A program made the position numbers and the translations under genes. Under the pieces are notes generated by a model, which saw only the letters and a program-made list of their open reading frames with translations, searched no databases and was not told the origin of the DNA. This document shows, piece after piece, positions 17,290-25,712 of a stretch of 64,000 nt of DNA; position 1 is the stretch's first letter; each line of letters starts with the position of its first letter. Source of the DNA: Kaistia soli DSM 19436 (lineage in GTDB: Bacteria > Pseudomonadota > Alphaproteobacteria > Rhizobiales > Kaistiaceae); contig NZ_FQUP01000001.1 in the NCBI RefSeq assembly GCF_900129325.1, positions 1,344,615 through 1,408,614 of the forward strand. Reading direction: 5' to 3'.

Positions 17290-17535
17290 ATGTGCAACAG
17301 CGTGACCTATGAGGGCAGGATCTACAATACGCCCGGCGAGCTTGCCGAGCTTGTCGGCGGCGTCGATCGGCTCGTCTGGCAGAGCTTCAATCCGTTTACC
17401 CCTTGGCCCGCAGGCAAGGATTGGCATGCGCTCGACCTCTGTCTGTGCCCGGTTAATGTGGAGGCGACACTCACGAGCGCCGGCTTCACGGCGACGAACG
17501 ATGGCGATCCGATGGAGTGGCAGGTCCAACGATGA
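17290..17535 (+). CDS. Small hypothetical protein
   Basis: 81 residues starting MCNSVTYEGRIYNTPGELAE. It is acidic, Trp-rich (LVWQSFNPFTPW and MEWQVQR) and without membrane segments. It sits exactly between two decayed XRE-type tails, which suggests it either inserted with them or is itself part of a rearranged block. The family is not recognised. Confidence 0.45.
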   Translation: MCNSVTYEGRIYNTPGELAELVGGVDRLVWQSFNPFTPWPAGKDWHALDLCLCPVNVEATLTSAGFTATNDGDPMEWQVQR

Positions 17536-17623
17536 CCGAGCCATGCGGCGGGCGATCGAGGAAGCCGGCGTCGAGTTCATCGCTGAGAACGGCGGCGGGG
17601 CGGGAGTAAGATTAAGTAAATGA
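17536..17623 (+). pseudogene. C-terminal remnant of an XRE-type transcriptional regulator
   Basis: The frame encodes RAMRRAIEEAGVEFIAENGG then GAGVRLSK and a stop. From family knowledge this is the last 28 residues of small rhizobial XRE regulators (about 80-100 residues), whose HTH part is missing here: upstream in this frame there is no helix-turn-helix. The stop codon overlaps the ATG of the AbiV-like gene (ATGA), so the intact regulator was probably translationally coupled to it. Confidence 0.65.
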
Positions 17624-18396
17624 ATGGACACGCCCGCGACCCTCTACATGAGATAACGATAAATGTTGAGAGCCTTCTTCGTAGCTCAAGAACAATACAT
17701 GACAGTGGTAATTATGCCCTTTCTACGCACGTTTCTATATTGTGTATCGAAGAGAGCGCTAAATATTTATTAGTGTATTGCAAAGCGCATTTGCCGCATG
17801 ATGTCTTCAGAAAACGATTTCAGCACGTCCACAAGCATGCGGTGTCAAATGCCCCGTGGTTTCTTGCCGGCCAATTCTCCGTGGCATATATGCTTCATAT
17901 AACCGGAGAAATGGTCGACAAGAGTGAAAGTATCCGCGACCAAATGAGAGGATTGTCTCAGGCTGTTACCGAATACATTTTTCAGAACGACCCACAGATC
18001 GTTGCTGAGGCTATTGCTAGCGTTCTTGCGCCGAAAGATGCCGAAACCGATCGACAGTACAGACAATTTCATGACGAACGTGAGAAGGATCGCGTTAATT
18101 CTATATACGTTGACGTATCTGACGATCTAGTTGTCACGGCATCACCCAGAAGCTTCGGTCGCGCAAAATCGAAAGAATACGTCGAGCGCGCAGAACTGTG
18201 TGCGGCGCTCATTCAGTTCCTCGCCAACCCTACAGCAGACATAGTGGAGTTCGTCGATAGATTACCTCCGAAAGAGCGACTAAGAATCAAAAGAGAAGGA
18301 CTGAGGAATGCAAGAACGCTAATCGCACGGCTACGGGCTGCGGGAGCAACGCCTGGGACCGAAGGCAGCGCAGCGAACGAAGGGAACAAGTCGTGA
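17620..18396 (+). CDS. AbiV-like abortive infection protein (HEPN-type)
   Basis: 258 residues. SGNYALSTHVSILCIEESAK then YLLVYCKAHLPHDVF and a His-rich FQHVHKHAVSNA match the AbiV family pattern (HEPN superfamily: helical, with an acidic residue followed by a lysine in the E-E-S-A-K helix). AbiV of Lactococcus blocks phage protein synthesis; whether this homologue acts alike is unknown. The gene is visibly AT-richer than the core genome here, implying recent transfer. It starts on the stop of a decayed XRE regulator and its own stop overlaps the GTG start of the AbiTii-like gene, so the two form a coupled operon. Confidence 0.75.
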   Translation: MNGHARDPLHEITINVESLLRSSRTIHDSGNYALSTHVSILCIEESAKYLLVYCKAHLPHDVFRKRFQHVHKHAVSNAPWFLAGQFSVAYMLHITGEMVDKSESIRDQMRGLSQAVTEYIFQNDPQIVAEAIASVLAPKDAETDRQYRQFHDEREKDRVNSIYVDVSDDLVVTASPRSFGRAKSKEYVERAELCAALIQFLANPTADIVEFVDRLPPKERLRIKREGLRNARTLIARLRAAGATPGTEGSAANEGNKS

Positions 18397-19271
18397 CGGG
18401 GCTAATTGAAGAACTTCAACGTCAAGCACTTGATCCCGCTGTAGCGGTGAGCACGCTCTTGAGGAGGGTTAAGCTGATCGCTCTAAAGCTTGGCTTGCCG
18501 GATTTGCAAGAATGGGTCGAACTGGAGTTGAACGGCTATGATGGCCGGCCAGTGCCCAAATACCGAGTGCTAAACGGACAACCTAAAGCGCTCAATCCTT
18601 ACAATGGCTGGATACCAATAATGGGCCCGCCAGACCTAATTCGAAAGCTCTCTGAACGCGACGTGGGACAGTCGCTGAGCTCTTTGGAAGCCATTGCAAG
18701 CTCAAACTCCGGAGAGCGGGTCACGATTCCGTTCTCACCCGAGACGATTGCTTGGCTGAACGAGCGTATGGATGTTCCCTTTGCAAGAATATCGCTCCAC
18801 TGTCCCGCGTCCTCCGTCGTGGGGATCATAGACTGTGTTAGGAATCTTGTTCTGGATTGGTCTATCGAAATGGAAAAGGCGGGCATAACGGGAGAGGGTC
18901 TGTCCTTTTCTCCGGAGGAGAAGAAGGCTGCACACTCTCAATCGACGACCGTACACATTGGCACGATCGGGTCTTTTGCGGGGAACATCGGATCAGGAAA
19001 CAAATCGGGTGACATTTCGATGTCGTCTGTCAATGTCGAGGCAATCAAGAGCCTCATCGGGCAGACAAGATCAAATATGGCGTCGTTGGATGGCGTTGAC
19101 CATTCTGCCGTTATCGCGCATCTGGCCGAGCTTGAGGATGAGGTGGCCAAGCCCAGTCCCAGCGCCAGCCGTGTTCGAGCGACGCTTTCGGCGCTTCAAG
19201 GACTACTCACTGAAGTCTCAGGCAATCTCATTGCGGCTGGCATCATCGCCCTCATACAGCAGATTTCTTGA
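18393..19271 (+). CDS. AbiTii-domain protein
   Basis: 292 residues with a GTG start. The N-terminal part (about 1-185) matches the AbiTii domain: LIEELQRQALDPAVAVSTLL, LKLGLPDLQEWVELELNGY and NPYNGWIP. A Gly/Ser-rich link (TIGSFAGNIGSGNKSGD, about 195-215) leads to a C-terminal helical segment ending in a hydrophobic stretch (LIAAGIIALIQQ). AbiTii is known as a domain of abortive-infection proteins, but its action is poorly understood. Coupling to an AbiV-like gene suggests the two act as one system. Confidence 0.8.
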   Translation: MTGLIEELQRQALDPAVAVSTLLRRVKLIALKLGLPDLQEWVELELNGYDGRPVPKYRVLNGQPKALNPYNGWIPIMGPPDLIRKLSERDVGQSLSSLEAIASSNSGERVTIPFSPETIAWLNERMDVPFARISLHCPASSVVGIIDCVRNLVLDWSIEMEKAGITGEGLSFSPEEKKAAHSQSTTVHIGTIGSFAGNIGSGNKSGDISMSSVNVEAIKSLIGQTRSNMASLDGVDHSAVIAHLAELEDEVAKPSPSASRVRATLSALQGLLTEVSGNLIAAGIIALIQQIS

Positions 19272-19613
19272 GCCCTATTGGGGGTCACAGCCGAGCCAAG
19301 ACGACGCCTACCCTCACCCCCTATTCCCCTTGCATATCCCCGGGATCACTGCGAGCACAGTCGAGCACCGAAGCACACGATCACATCGAGCACCGCCCTC
19401 GATAGCGAAACGCTTGATATATCTCATTTATTCAAATTTTCATGCGCGATATCGCGCAACTGAACTGGATATATACGCCAATAACGCGCGAAGTGCTCCT
19501 TCACTAAAGACGTTTCGAGGCTGCCTGAAGCGCGGGCTAGTAGCTCGCATCCAATCATTGTACCGGAGCTGCCGACTGGCGAGAATGGCTTCGACGATGT
19601 GAAGGAAATAGCA
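19272..19613. other. Intergenic stretch
   Basis: About 340 bases between the AbiTii-like gene and the next gene. No gene, repeat or terminator with a T-run was recognised. It is AT-rich in the middle (19400-19500) and may hold the promoter of the following gene. Confidence 0.35.
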
Positions 19614-20240
19614 ATGGCGAATGGTCGGCAGGCAACAACAAAACGCATGAAAATGGCGGAACGCGCCGAACAGGCGATGAACGTTCATTTTCCCAATATG
19701 CCATCCTGGTGGCTTTGGCATCGCAAAACGAATGATGGCTTCGCAACAATCCCTCGTACGCTACCGATTGTGATGCAAGCGGCGGATGCTCAGTCTAAGG
19801 GACAGCCCGCGGGTCATGTTCTCTTCAGTCTTTGGATACGCGCGCCAGATCATCCCGTCTTGACGATCGAACATCCGGCGACCTTTGCAGCGGAAGCGGG
19901 CTTTGTAGGTGAGCGCGCGATCGATACCTGGCGAAAACGCATGAAGCGCTTGCGAGAGTTGAATTTGATTATGACCAAGCCCGGCGCGTCTGGGGAATTT
20001 CACTATGTTCTGCTTCTCAATCCCAACGCTTCTCTGGAATGGATGCGAAGCGCGGGATTGGTGCAGGACGGGCTTTATGGCCGTTTCGTCGATCGTTTAA
20101 TCGAGGTGGGCGCCTACGGCGAACTCGAAGCTGTCCACGAGGGATGGGCGGCTGCAGCAAAGGCAGCAGCGCAAGCTCCGAGTATTGAACAGGCAATCCC
20201 AGCCCAGACAATCCCAGCCGCCGAAGTGCCGCCGGTCTGA
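19614..20240 (+). CDS. Hypothetical protein, possible plasmid/phage replication-type
   Basis: 208 residues from MANGRQATTKRMKMAERAEQ; GAAGGAAA seven bases upstream supports this ATG over the one five codons earlier. WWLWHRKTNDGFATIPRTLP, ERAIDTWRKRMKRLREL and ASGEFHYVLLLNPN give a winged-helix-like layout reminiscent of replication-initiation or helix-turn-helix accessory proteins that I associate with rhizobial mobile elements. The C-terminus is Ala/Pro-rich and low complexity. No function is claimed. Confidence 0.6.
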   Translation: MANGRQATTKRMKMAERAEQAMNVHFPNMPSWWLWHRKTNDGFATIPRTLPIVMQAADAQSKGQPAGHVLFSLWIRAPDHPVLTIEHPATFAAEAGFVGERAIDTWRKRMKRLRELNLIMTKPGASGEFHYVLLLNPNASLEWMRSAGLVQDGLYGRFVDRLIEVGAYGELEAVHEGWAAAAKAAAQAPSIEQAIPAQTIPAAEVPPV

Positions 20241-20274
20241 TGGGCCCACACGACTTAGAGGATAAGGAGCAGCT

Positions 20275-20331
20275 ATGAATAAAAGAAGATCGCATGGCCT
20301 CGGACGCCAGCTTGCCCGTCCGAGGCCATGA
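20275..20331 (+). CDS. Possible 18-aa leader peptide
   Basis: MNKRRSHGLGRQLARPRP follows a very good ribosome-binding site (ATAAGGAGC about six bases upstream). Its codons contain the 13-base-pair stem at 20293-20330, so translation would open that hairpin. This is the layout of a leader peptide/attenuator, although no gene follows on the same strand within several hundred bases. It may instead be a relic. Confidence 0.3.
   Translation: MNKRRSHGLGRQLARPRP
20293..20330. terminator. Strong hairpin, terminator-like without T-run
   Basis: Perfect 13-base arms, CATGGCCTCGGAC at 20293-20305 and its complement at 20318-20330, with a 12-base loop. Two further hairpins follow: CGGTCTGA/TCAGACCG (20338-20367) and AGCATC/GATGCT near 20375-20390. 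It lies just after the 208-aa gene and could end its transcript, but no U-tract follows. Confidence 0.5.
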
Positions 20332-20525
20332 AACGAACGGTCTGACCGAAGTTTTCCGCTCAGACCGATGGCGAGCATCCGAGATGCTGCTGAGCCTGGC
20401 ACCAACCGAAGCTCCGATAGCAGTCTACAAAAATCAGGGAGTTCGCGCTACGGGCGCGATCTCCTTGTTATAGCGCGAGACGCGTGATCACCCAACCGGC
20501 CCTGGCTGACGCCACTTGGGATGGC

Positions 20526-20770
20526 TCACGCCAACGCCATGTCGTCCGACCAATCCGCCGGACTGTCATAGATCGACTGGCCGGTAGACCCGGCCGGGCA
20601 GCGCGCGACGACAATGGCGGCGGGGACCGCGCCATCGATGCGATCCCGGCTCTTGCCCTTATGGGAGGTCCGGATTGCCGGCCTTGTGCGCTTCGACAGC
20701 GATGTTGCCGAAGTTCCAGCGCAGCATGGGTTGGCAGCCATGAATGAAGCGGCCACCTAAGCCGTAAGCC
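20526..20770 (-). pseudogene. Frameshifted C-terminal fragment of a phage terminase large subunit
   Basis: One minus-strand frame reads GLGGRFIHGCQPMLRWNFGN then IAVEAHKAGNPDLP and a stop; a shifted frame continues with SHKGKSRDRIDGAVPAAIVV and ends SIYDSPADWSDDMALA. Joined, this is the end of an HK97-type TerL (the conserved RWNFGN and K-G-K-S-R-D-R-I-D-G-A motifs of the nuclease domain). The frameshift falls between AGNP and SHKG. No ATPase half remains. It is a prophage relic. Confidence 0.75.
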
Positions 20771-20823
20771 TCAAGCAAAACGGCGGCTTCCCTTGGGGGG
20801 GTAGCGGCCGCAACGGGCTCCCG

Positions 20824-20913
20824 CTACCACCATTCCACTGATGATTTGCCGGCGGATTTGAGGCTGGCGAAATGTCCGGCGACGGATAGTTCGATGTCGC
20901 TAGTGTCGGCCAT
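20824..20913 (-). CDS. 29-aa frame upstream of the terminase remnant
   Basis: The frame MADTSDIELSVAGHFASLKS then AGKSSVEWW and stop lies about 55 bases upstream of the terminase fragment on the same strand. Its amino-acid composition looks protein-like, but the ribosome-binding site is poor. It could be the decayed start of a phage gene. Low confidence. Confidence 0.2.
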   Translation of the reverse strand: MADTSDIELSVAGHFASLKSAGKSSVEWW

Positions 20914-21032
20914 GAGGGGACTATGACTGTCTCAATTCCGATTCTGCCGGCCGCAACCCATGTGAAAGCGCGCGACGCACCACGAGAATGCGTCGGGCTA
21001 TATCGTCGAGCGGCGCTTTCTGCTCAGTCAGC

Positions 21033-22120
21033 CTAGTCGGTCGGTTTGACTGCGTCAGGGAGCATGGGGAACGCCTGTCGCAGCGCGCGCTCGGCGCGGA
21101 TCACCTTCATTTTGTCCTGCATCACATTGGCCGGATTGAAGGATGGAGGGAATGAACGCGGCGGGAAGTCATCGAAAGTCGCCACGAACTGGAAGACGTC
21201 ATCCATCATTCCGTAGGCAGGGCCGACGTGATTGAGGTTCCAGTCCCAATAGGTGTTGGACGTGATGTCGGCACGCTCATAGGGGTCCTGCATCAGATTG
21301 AAGATCTTCTGGAGGCGCAGGGTCGTGAAAGGCTCGGCCCAGAGGCCGAGCGTGCCTTCCTTGCGCTGCTCGGAGAAGACGTATTTGTAATCGCCCTGCC
21401 GCATGGCAACGAGCAGGCCGTCGTCATCAGCATAGAAGAAATCGTTGCGCGCGCTTTTGGCGCCGTTGTTCTTGCCGACCGTCCCTGAGACCGTCTCCAG
21501 GAACGTGGCTTGGTCGAGCCCATCGAGATGAACCTTGTAGGCTTTGCCGTTCAGGGTCGTGCCGGCCTTCAGCTCGTCCACAAGCTTCGGATCGCCCGCG
21601 ATATCGGCGAGCGTCGGCATCCAGTCATTGTGGCTCATCAGTTCGTTGGTGACCGTCCCAGCCGCGATATGGCCGGGCCAGCGGACCATCATGGGCACGC
21701 GGAATGCGCCCTCCCAATTGGTGTCCTTTTCTGAGCGGAACGGAGTCATCGCTCCGTCCGGCCAGCTGTTCATGTGAGGGCCGTTGTCCGAGGTGTAGAC
21801 GACGATCGTATTGTCGGCGATGCCCATTTCATCGAGGGCATTGAGGATCGTCTCGATCGTGTCGTCGTGTTCGATCATGCCGTCGATATATTCGCTGTCG
21901 CCGTGGGTGTAGCGGCCGCGATGCTCCGAGCGAACATGCGTTCGAAGATGCATGCGCGTCGCATTGAACCAGACGAAGAATGGCTTCTCGGCGGTGTGCT
22001 GGCGCTTCATGAAGTCGATCGCTGCCGCCGAGGTTTCATCGTCGATCGCCTCCATCCGCTTCTTTGTCAGCGGGCCGGTATCGACGATCATCTGCTTGCC
22101 GATCTTGCCGAAGCGCGGGT
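21033..22120 (-). pseudogene. Arylsulfatase, C-terminal part (gene broken by inversion)
   Basis: About 360 residues from [20 protein letters not shown] to the stop. They include [32 protein letters not shown] (the metal-binding D-N-G-P-H of sulfatases) and the long C-terminal domain. The catalytic Cys/Ser motif is absent because the N-terminal part lies on the other strand, head-to-head, at 22121-22555. The frame can start at an ATG at 22163, but its first codons are antisense to the other fragment. A non-functional half enzyme is expected. Confidence 0.85.
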
Positions 22121-22555
22121 CGAATATCGTTGTCATCTTCGGCGACGATATCGGCATCGCCAATGTCAGCGCCTATAGCGACGGCCTGATGGGCTATACG
22201 ACCCCCAACATCGACCGCATTGCAGAGCAGGGTGCGCGGTTCCTGCAATATTACGGCGAGCAAAGTTGCACGGCGGGACGGGCGGCCTTCCTCATCGGCC
22301 AGCATGGCCTCCCTACCGGTCTCACCAAGGTGGGATATCCCGGCGCGCCGATGGGTCTCAGCCAGCTCGATCCGACCATCGGTGTCGTTCTCAAGAATCT
22401 GGGCTACGCGACCGGCCATTTCGGCAAGAACCATGTCGGCGACCGGAACGACACGCTGCCGACGGTCAACGGCTTCGACGAGTTCTTCGGTAATCTCTAC
22501 CACCTGAATGCCGAGGAAGAGCCGCAGCTGCCGGATTATCCCAAGGGAGTGAGCA
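22121..22555 (+). pseudogene. Arylsulfatase, N-terminal part (inverted fragment)
   Basis: About 145 residues from [18 protein letters not shown] through [10 protein letters not shown] (the C-x-A-x-R sulfatase signature whose Cys becomes formylglycine) to [18 protein letters not shown]. In intact relatives PDYPK is followed by DP, exactly where the minus-strand fragment begins (DPRFGK). Turning this roughly 435-base piece around would rejoin the two halves in frame. No start codon is visible for the fragment either as it stands or after virtual re-inversion. Confidence 0.85.
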
Positions 22556-22567
22556 GCTTCGATTGCG

Positions 22568-23437
22568 TCAGATCGTGCCAAGCAGGCGGGAAGGGTCGGC
22601 GTCTGTCGGTAGCAGGCGGACGATTTCGACCGGCTTTTGCGGGTTGAGGCCGTCTTCCAGGCGTTGGCGTGCGGCATCGGGCCAGAAGCGCTGGACGGCG
22701 CCGGCCTTGCCGCGCTCGGCCCAGAATCGGCAGAGCAGGACGAGGCCCGACTGGGTCGTCTTCTCGACGGTGATGTCGGGTGCCGGATGCTCCTTGACGT
22801 CTGCCGTCGAGCGGGTGACCTCGCCGAGGACCGCTCGGGCGGCGTCGACATCCGTGCCGGACGGAAGATTGATCTGATAGGCGATGAGCCGGGATCGCGA
22901 CTGGCTGTGATTGCGCAAGGCAACGTTCCAGATCGTCGAGTTCGGCGCGAAGATGACGACGCCGTCATAGCTGACGAGGCGGCAGGCGAAGAGGCCCATT
23001 TCCTCGATCGTGCCGGCGATGCTGCCCGACACGAGTTCGATATAGTCGCCGGCGCGAAACGGCCGCAGCCATAAGAGCATGATGCCCGCCGCGATATTGG
23101 TCAGCGTTCCCTGCAGGGCCAGGCCGATGGCGAGGCCGGCGGCGCCGAGGACGGCCAGAAGCGAGGCCGTCTGCACGCCAAGCTGACCGAGCGCCGCAAT
23201 GAATGTCAGCACCAGGATTCCGTAACGGACGACGGCGCCGAGGACCGGCCGAACCGTTCTGTCGATATGGGCGACCGACGCGCCCATGCCGGCTACGAAA
23301 CGGCCCGCAGCGCGCGCGATGAAAATGCCTGCGACGACGATGAGAGCGGCCGTCAGGATCCGCGGCAGGAAGGCGACGGACCAGGTCCAGGCCATGGCGG
23401 GGAGGGCGCCAAGATCGTTGGGAGCGATGCTGTCCAC
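22568..23437 (-). CDS. MscS-family mechanosensitive channel
   Basis: 289 residues. Three membrane helices at about 18-40, 62-85 and 90-110, then the pore-lining helix and beta domain typical of small MscS channels: [19 protein letters not shown] and [13 protein letters not shown]. The cytoplasmic part contains [20 protein letters not shown] and IFAPNSTIW. The channel opens under membrane tension to release solutes during hypo-osmotic shock. Its stop lies 12 bases from the breakpoint of the inverted sulfatase piece, so the sulfatase may once have been downstream in the same direction. Confidence 0.92.
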   Translation of the reverse strand: MDSIAPNDLGALPAMAWTWSVAFLPRILTAALIVVAGIFIARAAGRFVAGMGASVAHIDRTVRPVLGAVVRYGILVLTFIAALGQLGVQTASLLAVLGAAGLAIGLALQGTLTNIAAGIMLLWLRPFRAGDYIELVSGSIAGTIEEMGLFACRLVSYDGVVIFAPNSTIWNVALRNHSQSRSRLIAYQINLPSGTDVDAARAVLGEVTRSTADVKEHPAPDITVEKTTQSGLVLLCRFWAERGKAGAVQRFWPDAARQRLEDGLNPQKPVEIVRLLPTDADPSRLLGTI

Positions 23438-23532
23438 CGGCAGTCTCCTTTTTTCATGTTGCGATGCGCAACGCGTGGCGCCGCCAATCGATCCGGACGG
23501 GAAGGCGCGATTGCCCCAGGAAATCTGTCGGG

Positions 23533-24912
23533 TCAGCGCCCGGGCCCGCTGACGCTGTCCGCGCTCGGGAGGATGAGGCGTGCCTCGAAGCCGTCGATGC
23601 GGCCGGATGCCGGGGAGACGAGTTGCAGCTGTCCGCCGGCATTGCCGATGATCTGGTCGACGATGGCGAGTCCGAGGCCGGAGCCTTCGGCGCGGGTGTC
23701 GCCGCGCTCGAAGCGCCGGGTGAGGAGCGCCAGGCGCTCCGGCGCGACGGCCGGGCCTCCATTGGTGACGGCGACGACGCGATCTTCGGGCACGGCGACG
23801 GTCACCGGCGCCGCGACATCGCCGTGTAGGAGGGCATTTTCGAGCAGGTTTCGCATCGCAATGCCGAAGGCATCGACATCGAGCGGCGTCAGCAGCGACG
23901 CGCCCTCGACGATGTCGAGCCTCAGTCGACGGGCATCGGCCATGGCGCGCCGCGTATCATCGACCACCAGGCGGAGCGCCGGCATCAGATCGCGCGGCTT
24001 TGCTGTGCCGCTCATGCCAGAATCGGCGCGGGCAAGCTCCAGCAGCTTTTCGGACAGACGGCGCAGTCGCCGCAGGCTGTCCTCGACCTGACGCGCGCGA
24101 GCCTCCGCGGGCTGGCCTTTGAGTTCCGCCAGCAGACGCTGCGTCTGCGCCAGGCTGCCGGCGATGGGCGTCCGCAATTCATGCGCGCTGTTGGCAGCGA
24201 GCGATCGCTCCGCCTCGAAGGCCGCGGCAAGGCGCGCGATCAGCGCCTGGACGGCCGCCCCCATCGGCGCGAGTTCGACCGGCAAGGTGCCGGTCTCGAT
24301 CGGGGCGAGGTTGCGGGCGTCGCGGCGGCTGATCTCCGCGCTGAACGCGCCGAGCGGCCTCAGGGCGGCACGGACGATGAGAAAGATCCCGATCGCAGAC
24401 AGTGGAATCAGCGCTGCGATCGGCAGGACGAGGGTCGCGATGCTGCCGACGAGGGTCTCCGAGCGATGGCTGAGCTGCTCGGCGACATGGATGAAGAACC
24501 GCCCGTCCTGCGTGCCGATTGTCAGGATGCGCCAGCCATCGTCCTCGCTGAAGCCATTGGCCAGCGGCGCCTTGAAGGGCTCCATCGGGGCGTCGAAGGA
24601 GCGGACGAGGATCTGCCCTTTGGCGTTGCGGACCTGATAGACGATGTATTCGCCGTCGGCGGCGTCGAAGACGGGAATTTCGAGGCTCTCATCGCCGTCG
24701 TGCGCGCCGCCGTCCATGCCCTCCACCGCGAGCGGGAGCAGCCGTTCGGCGGTTTCGCGAAGGCCGCCATCGAAGGCAGCCTGAAGCTGGTGCTGCAGGA
24801 CCGCTGCCGCAAAGAGCGCGCCGCAGAGCCAAAGCACGGTGGCGCCAAGCGTCAGCCAGAGGATGAGGCGCCGGGTCAGGCTTGAAGGACGTCGTCTCGC
24901 CGATTGCGTCAT
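23533..24912 (-). CDS. Sensor histidine kinase (QseC/TctE type)
   Basis: 459 residues with two membrane helices (about 18-38 and 160-185) around a periplasmic sensor. HAMP-like linker, then the dimerisation/phosphoacceptor site SAHELRTPIAGSLAQTQRLL and the ATP-binding region with N-box RNLLENALLHGD and G-box RAEGSGLGLAIVDQIIGN. Its start overlaps the stop of the response-regulator gene by 4 bases. With that regulator it should respond to an envelope signal; the divergent PepSY and cytochrome b genes are the likely targets. Confidence 0.93.
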   Translation of the reverse strand: MTQSARRRPSSLTRRLILWLTLGATVLWLCGALFAAAVLQHQLQAAFDGGLRETAERLLPLAVEGMDGGAHDGDESLEIPVFDAADGEYIVYQVRNAKGQILVRSFDAPMEPFKAPLANGFSEDDGWRILTIGTQDGRFFIHVAEQLSHRSETLVGSIATLVLPIAALIPLSAIGIFLIVRAALRPLGAFSAEISRRDARNLAPIETGTLPVELAPMGAAVQALIARLAAAFEAERSLAANSAHELRTPIAGSLAQTQRLLAELKGQPAEARARQVEDSLRRLRRLSEKLLELARADSGMSGTAKPRDLMPALRLVVDDTRRAMADARRLRLDIVEGASLLTPLDVDAFGIAMRNLLENALLHGDVAAPVTVAVPEDRVVAVTNGGPAVAPERLALLTRRFERGDTRAEGSGLGLAIVDQIIGNAGGQLQLVSPASGRIDGFEARLILPSADSVSGPGR

Positions 24913-25568
24913 TCAGCGGCAAGCCGGTAGCCGAGGCCGCGCGCCGTCTGGATCAGGTTGGCCCCGAGTTTCTTGCGAAGGCGGCTCACATAGACCTCGA
25001 CGGCATTCGACTCGATCTCCGCGCCGAAGGCATAGAGCGTGTCCTCGAGTTGCGGACGCGAGATGAGCATTCCGGGGCGCTGCGCGAGACGCTCGAGGAT
25101 CGCCCATTCGCGCGCGGTGAGGTCGAGCCGACGGCCCTCGATGCTGGCGGTCCGGTTTCCCTGGTCGATTTCGAGCGGTCCGATGGTGATGAGCGGGTTG
25201 GGGTTGCCGGCATAGCGGCGGGCGACGGCACCGAGGCGGGCCATGAGTTCCGAAAGGTCGAACGGCTTGACCAGATAGTCGTCGGCGCCGGCATTCAATC
25301 CGTCGATGCGCATCGAGAGCTGATCCATGGCGGTCAGGATGATCACGGGCGTCGTGTCGCCCCGGCGCCGAAGGCGCTTCAGAAAGTCGAGGCCGCGGCC
25401 GTCCGGCAGGCTGAGATCGAGCAGAGCGAGATCGTAGACGACCGTCGCATGCGCGTCCTCGGCCTTGTCGATCCGGCGCACCCAGTCGATGGCATGGCCT
25501 TCCGCGGCGATGTGATCGCGCAGGGCGCCGCCCAGCATCTCGTCGTCCTCGATCAGCAATATCCGCAT
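24909..25568 (-). CDS. OmpR-family response regulator
   Basis: 219 residues. Receiver domain (1-115) with acidic pocket EDDE, phosphoacceptor Asp in YDLALLDLSLPDG and conserved Lys in YLVKPFDLSEL. A winged-helix DNA-binding domain follows (about 125-217), with LTAREWAILERLAQRPG and VSRLRKKLGANLIQTARGLG. It is first in a two-gene operon with the histidine kinase and divergent from the PepSY gene; a tandem CGTCAG repeat in the shared region is a possible binding site. Confidence 0.95.
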   Translation of the reverse strand: MRILLIEDDEMLGGALRDHIAAEGHAIDWVRRIDKAEDAHATVVYDLALLDLSLPDGRGLDFLKRLRRRGDTTPVIILTAMDQLSMRIDGLNAGADDYLVKPFDLSELMARLGAVARRYAGNPNPLITIGPLEIDQGNRTASIEGRRLDLTAREWAILERLAQRPGMLISRPQLEDTLYAFGAEIESNAVEVYVSRLRKKLGANLIQTARGLGYRLAAE

Positions 25569-25638
25569 GTCGCTCCCCGTCCAATCGCTGAACGGAACAG
25601 TCCCGGCTGACGTGGAGCTTACGGCGTTGTCCCGGCCG

Positions 25639-25655
25639 CGTCAGCTTCGCGTCAG
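25639..25655 (+). promoter_or_regulatory. Tandem CGTCAG repeat, candidate operator
   Basis: CGTCAG occurs at 25639-25644 and again at 25650-25655, an 11-base period as expected for tandem sites of an OmpR-family dimer. The inverse (CTGACG) also occurs at 25607-25612. They lie between the response regulator and the PepSY gene. Confidence 0.45.
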
Positions 25656-25712
25656 GGCGATGGGGGAGAACGGGTCGTCGAGCCAATCGACTGCAACAAT
25701 GAGGTTACCCTG

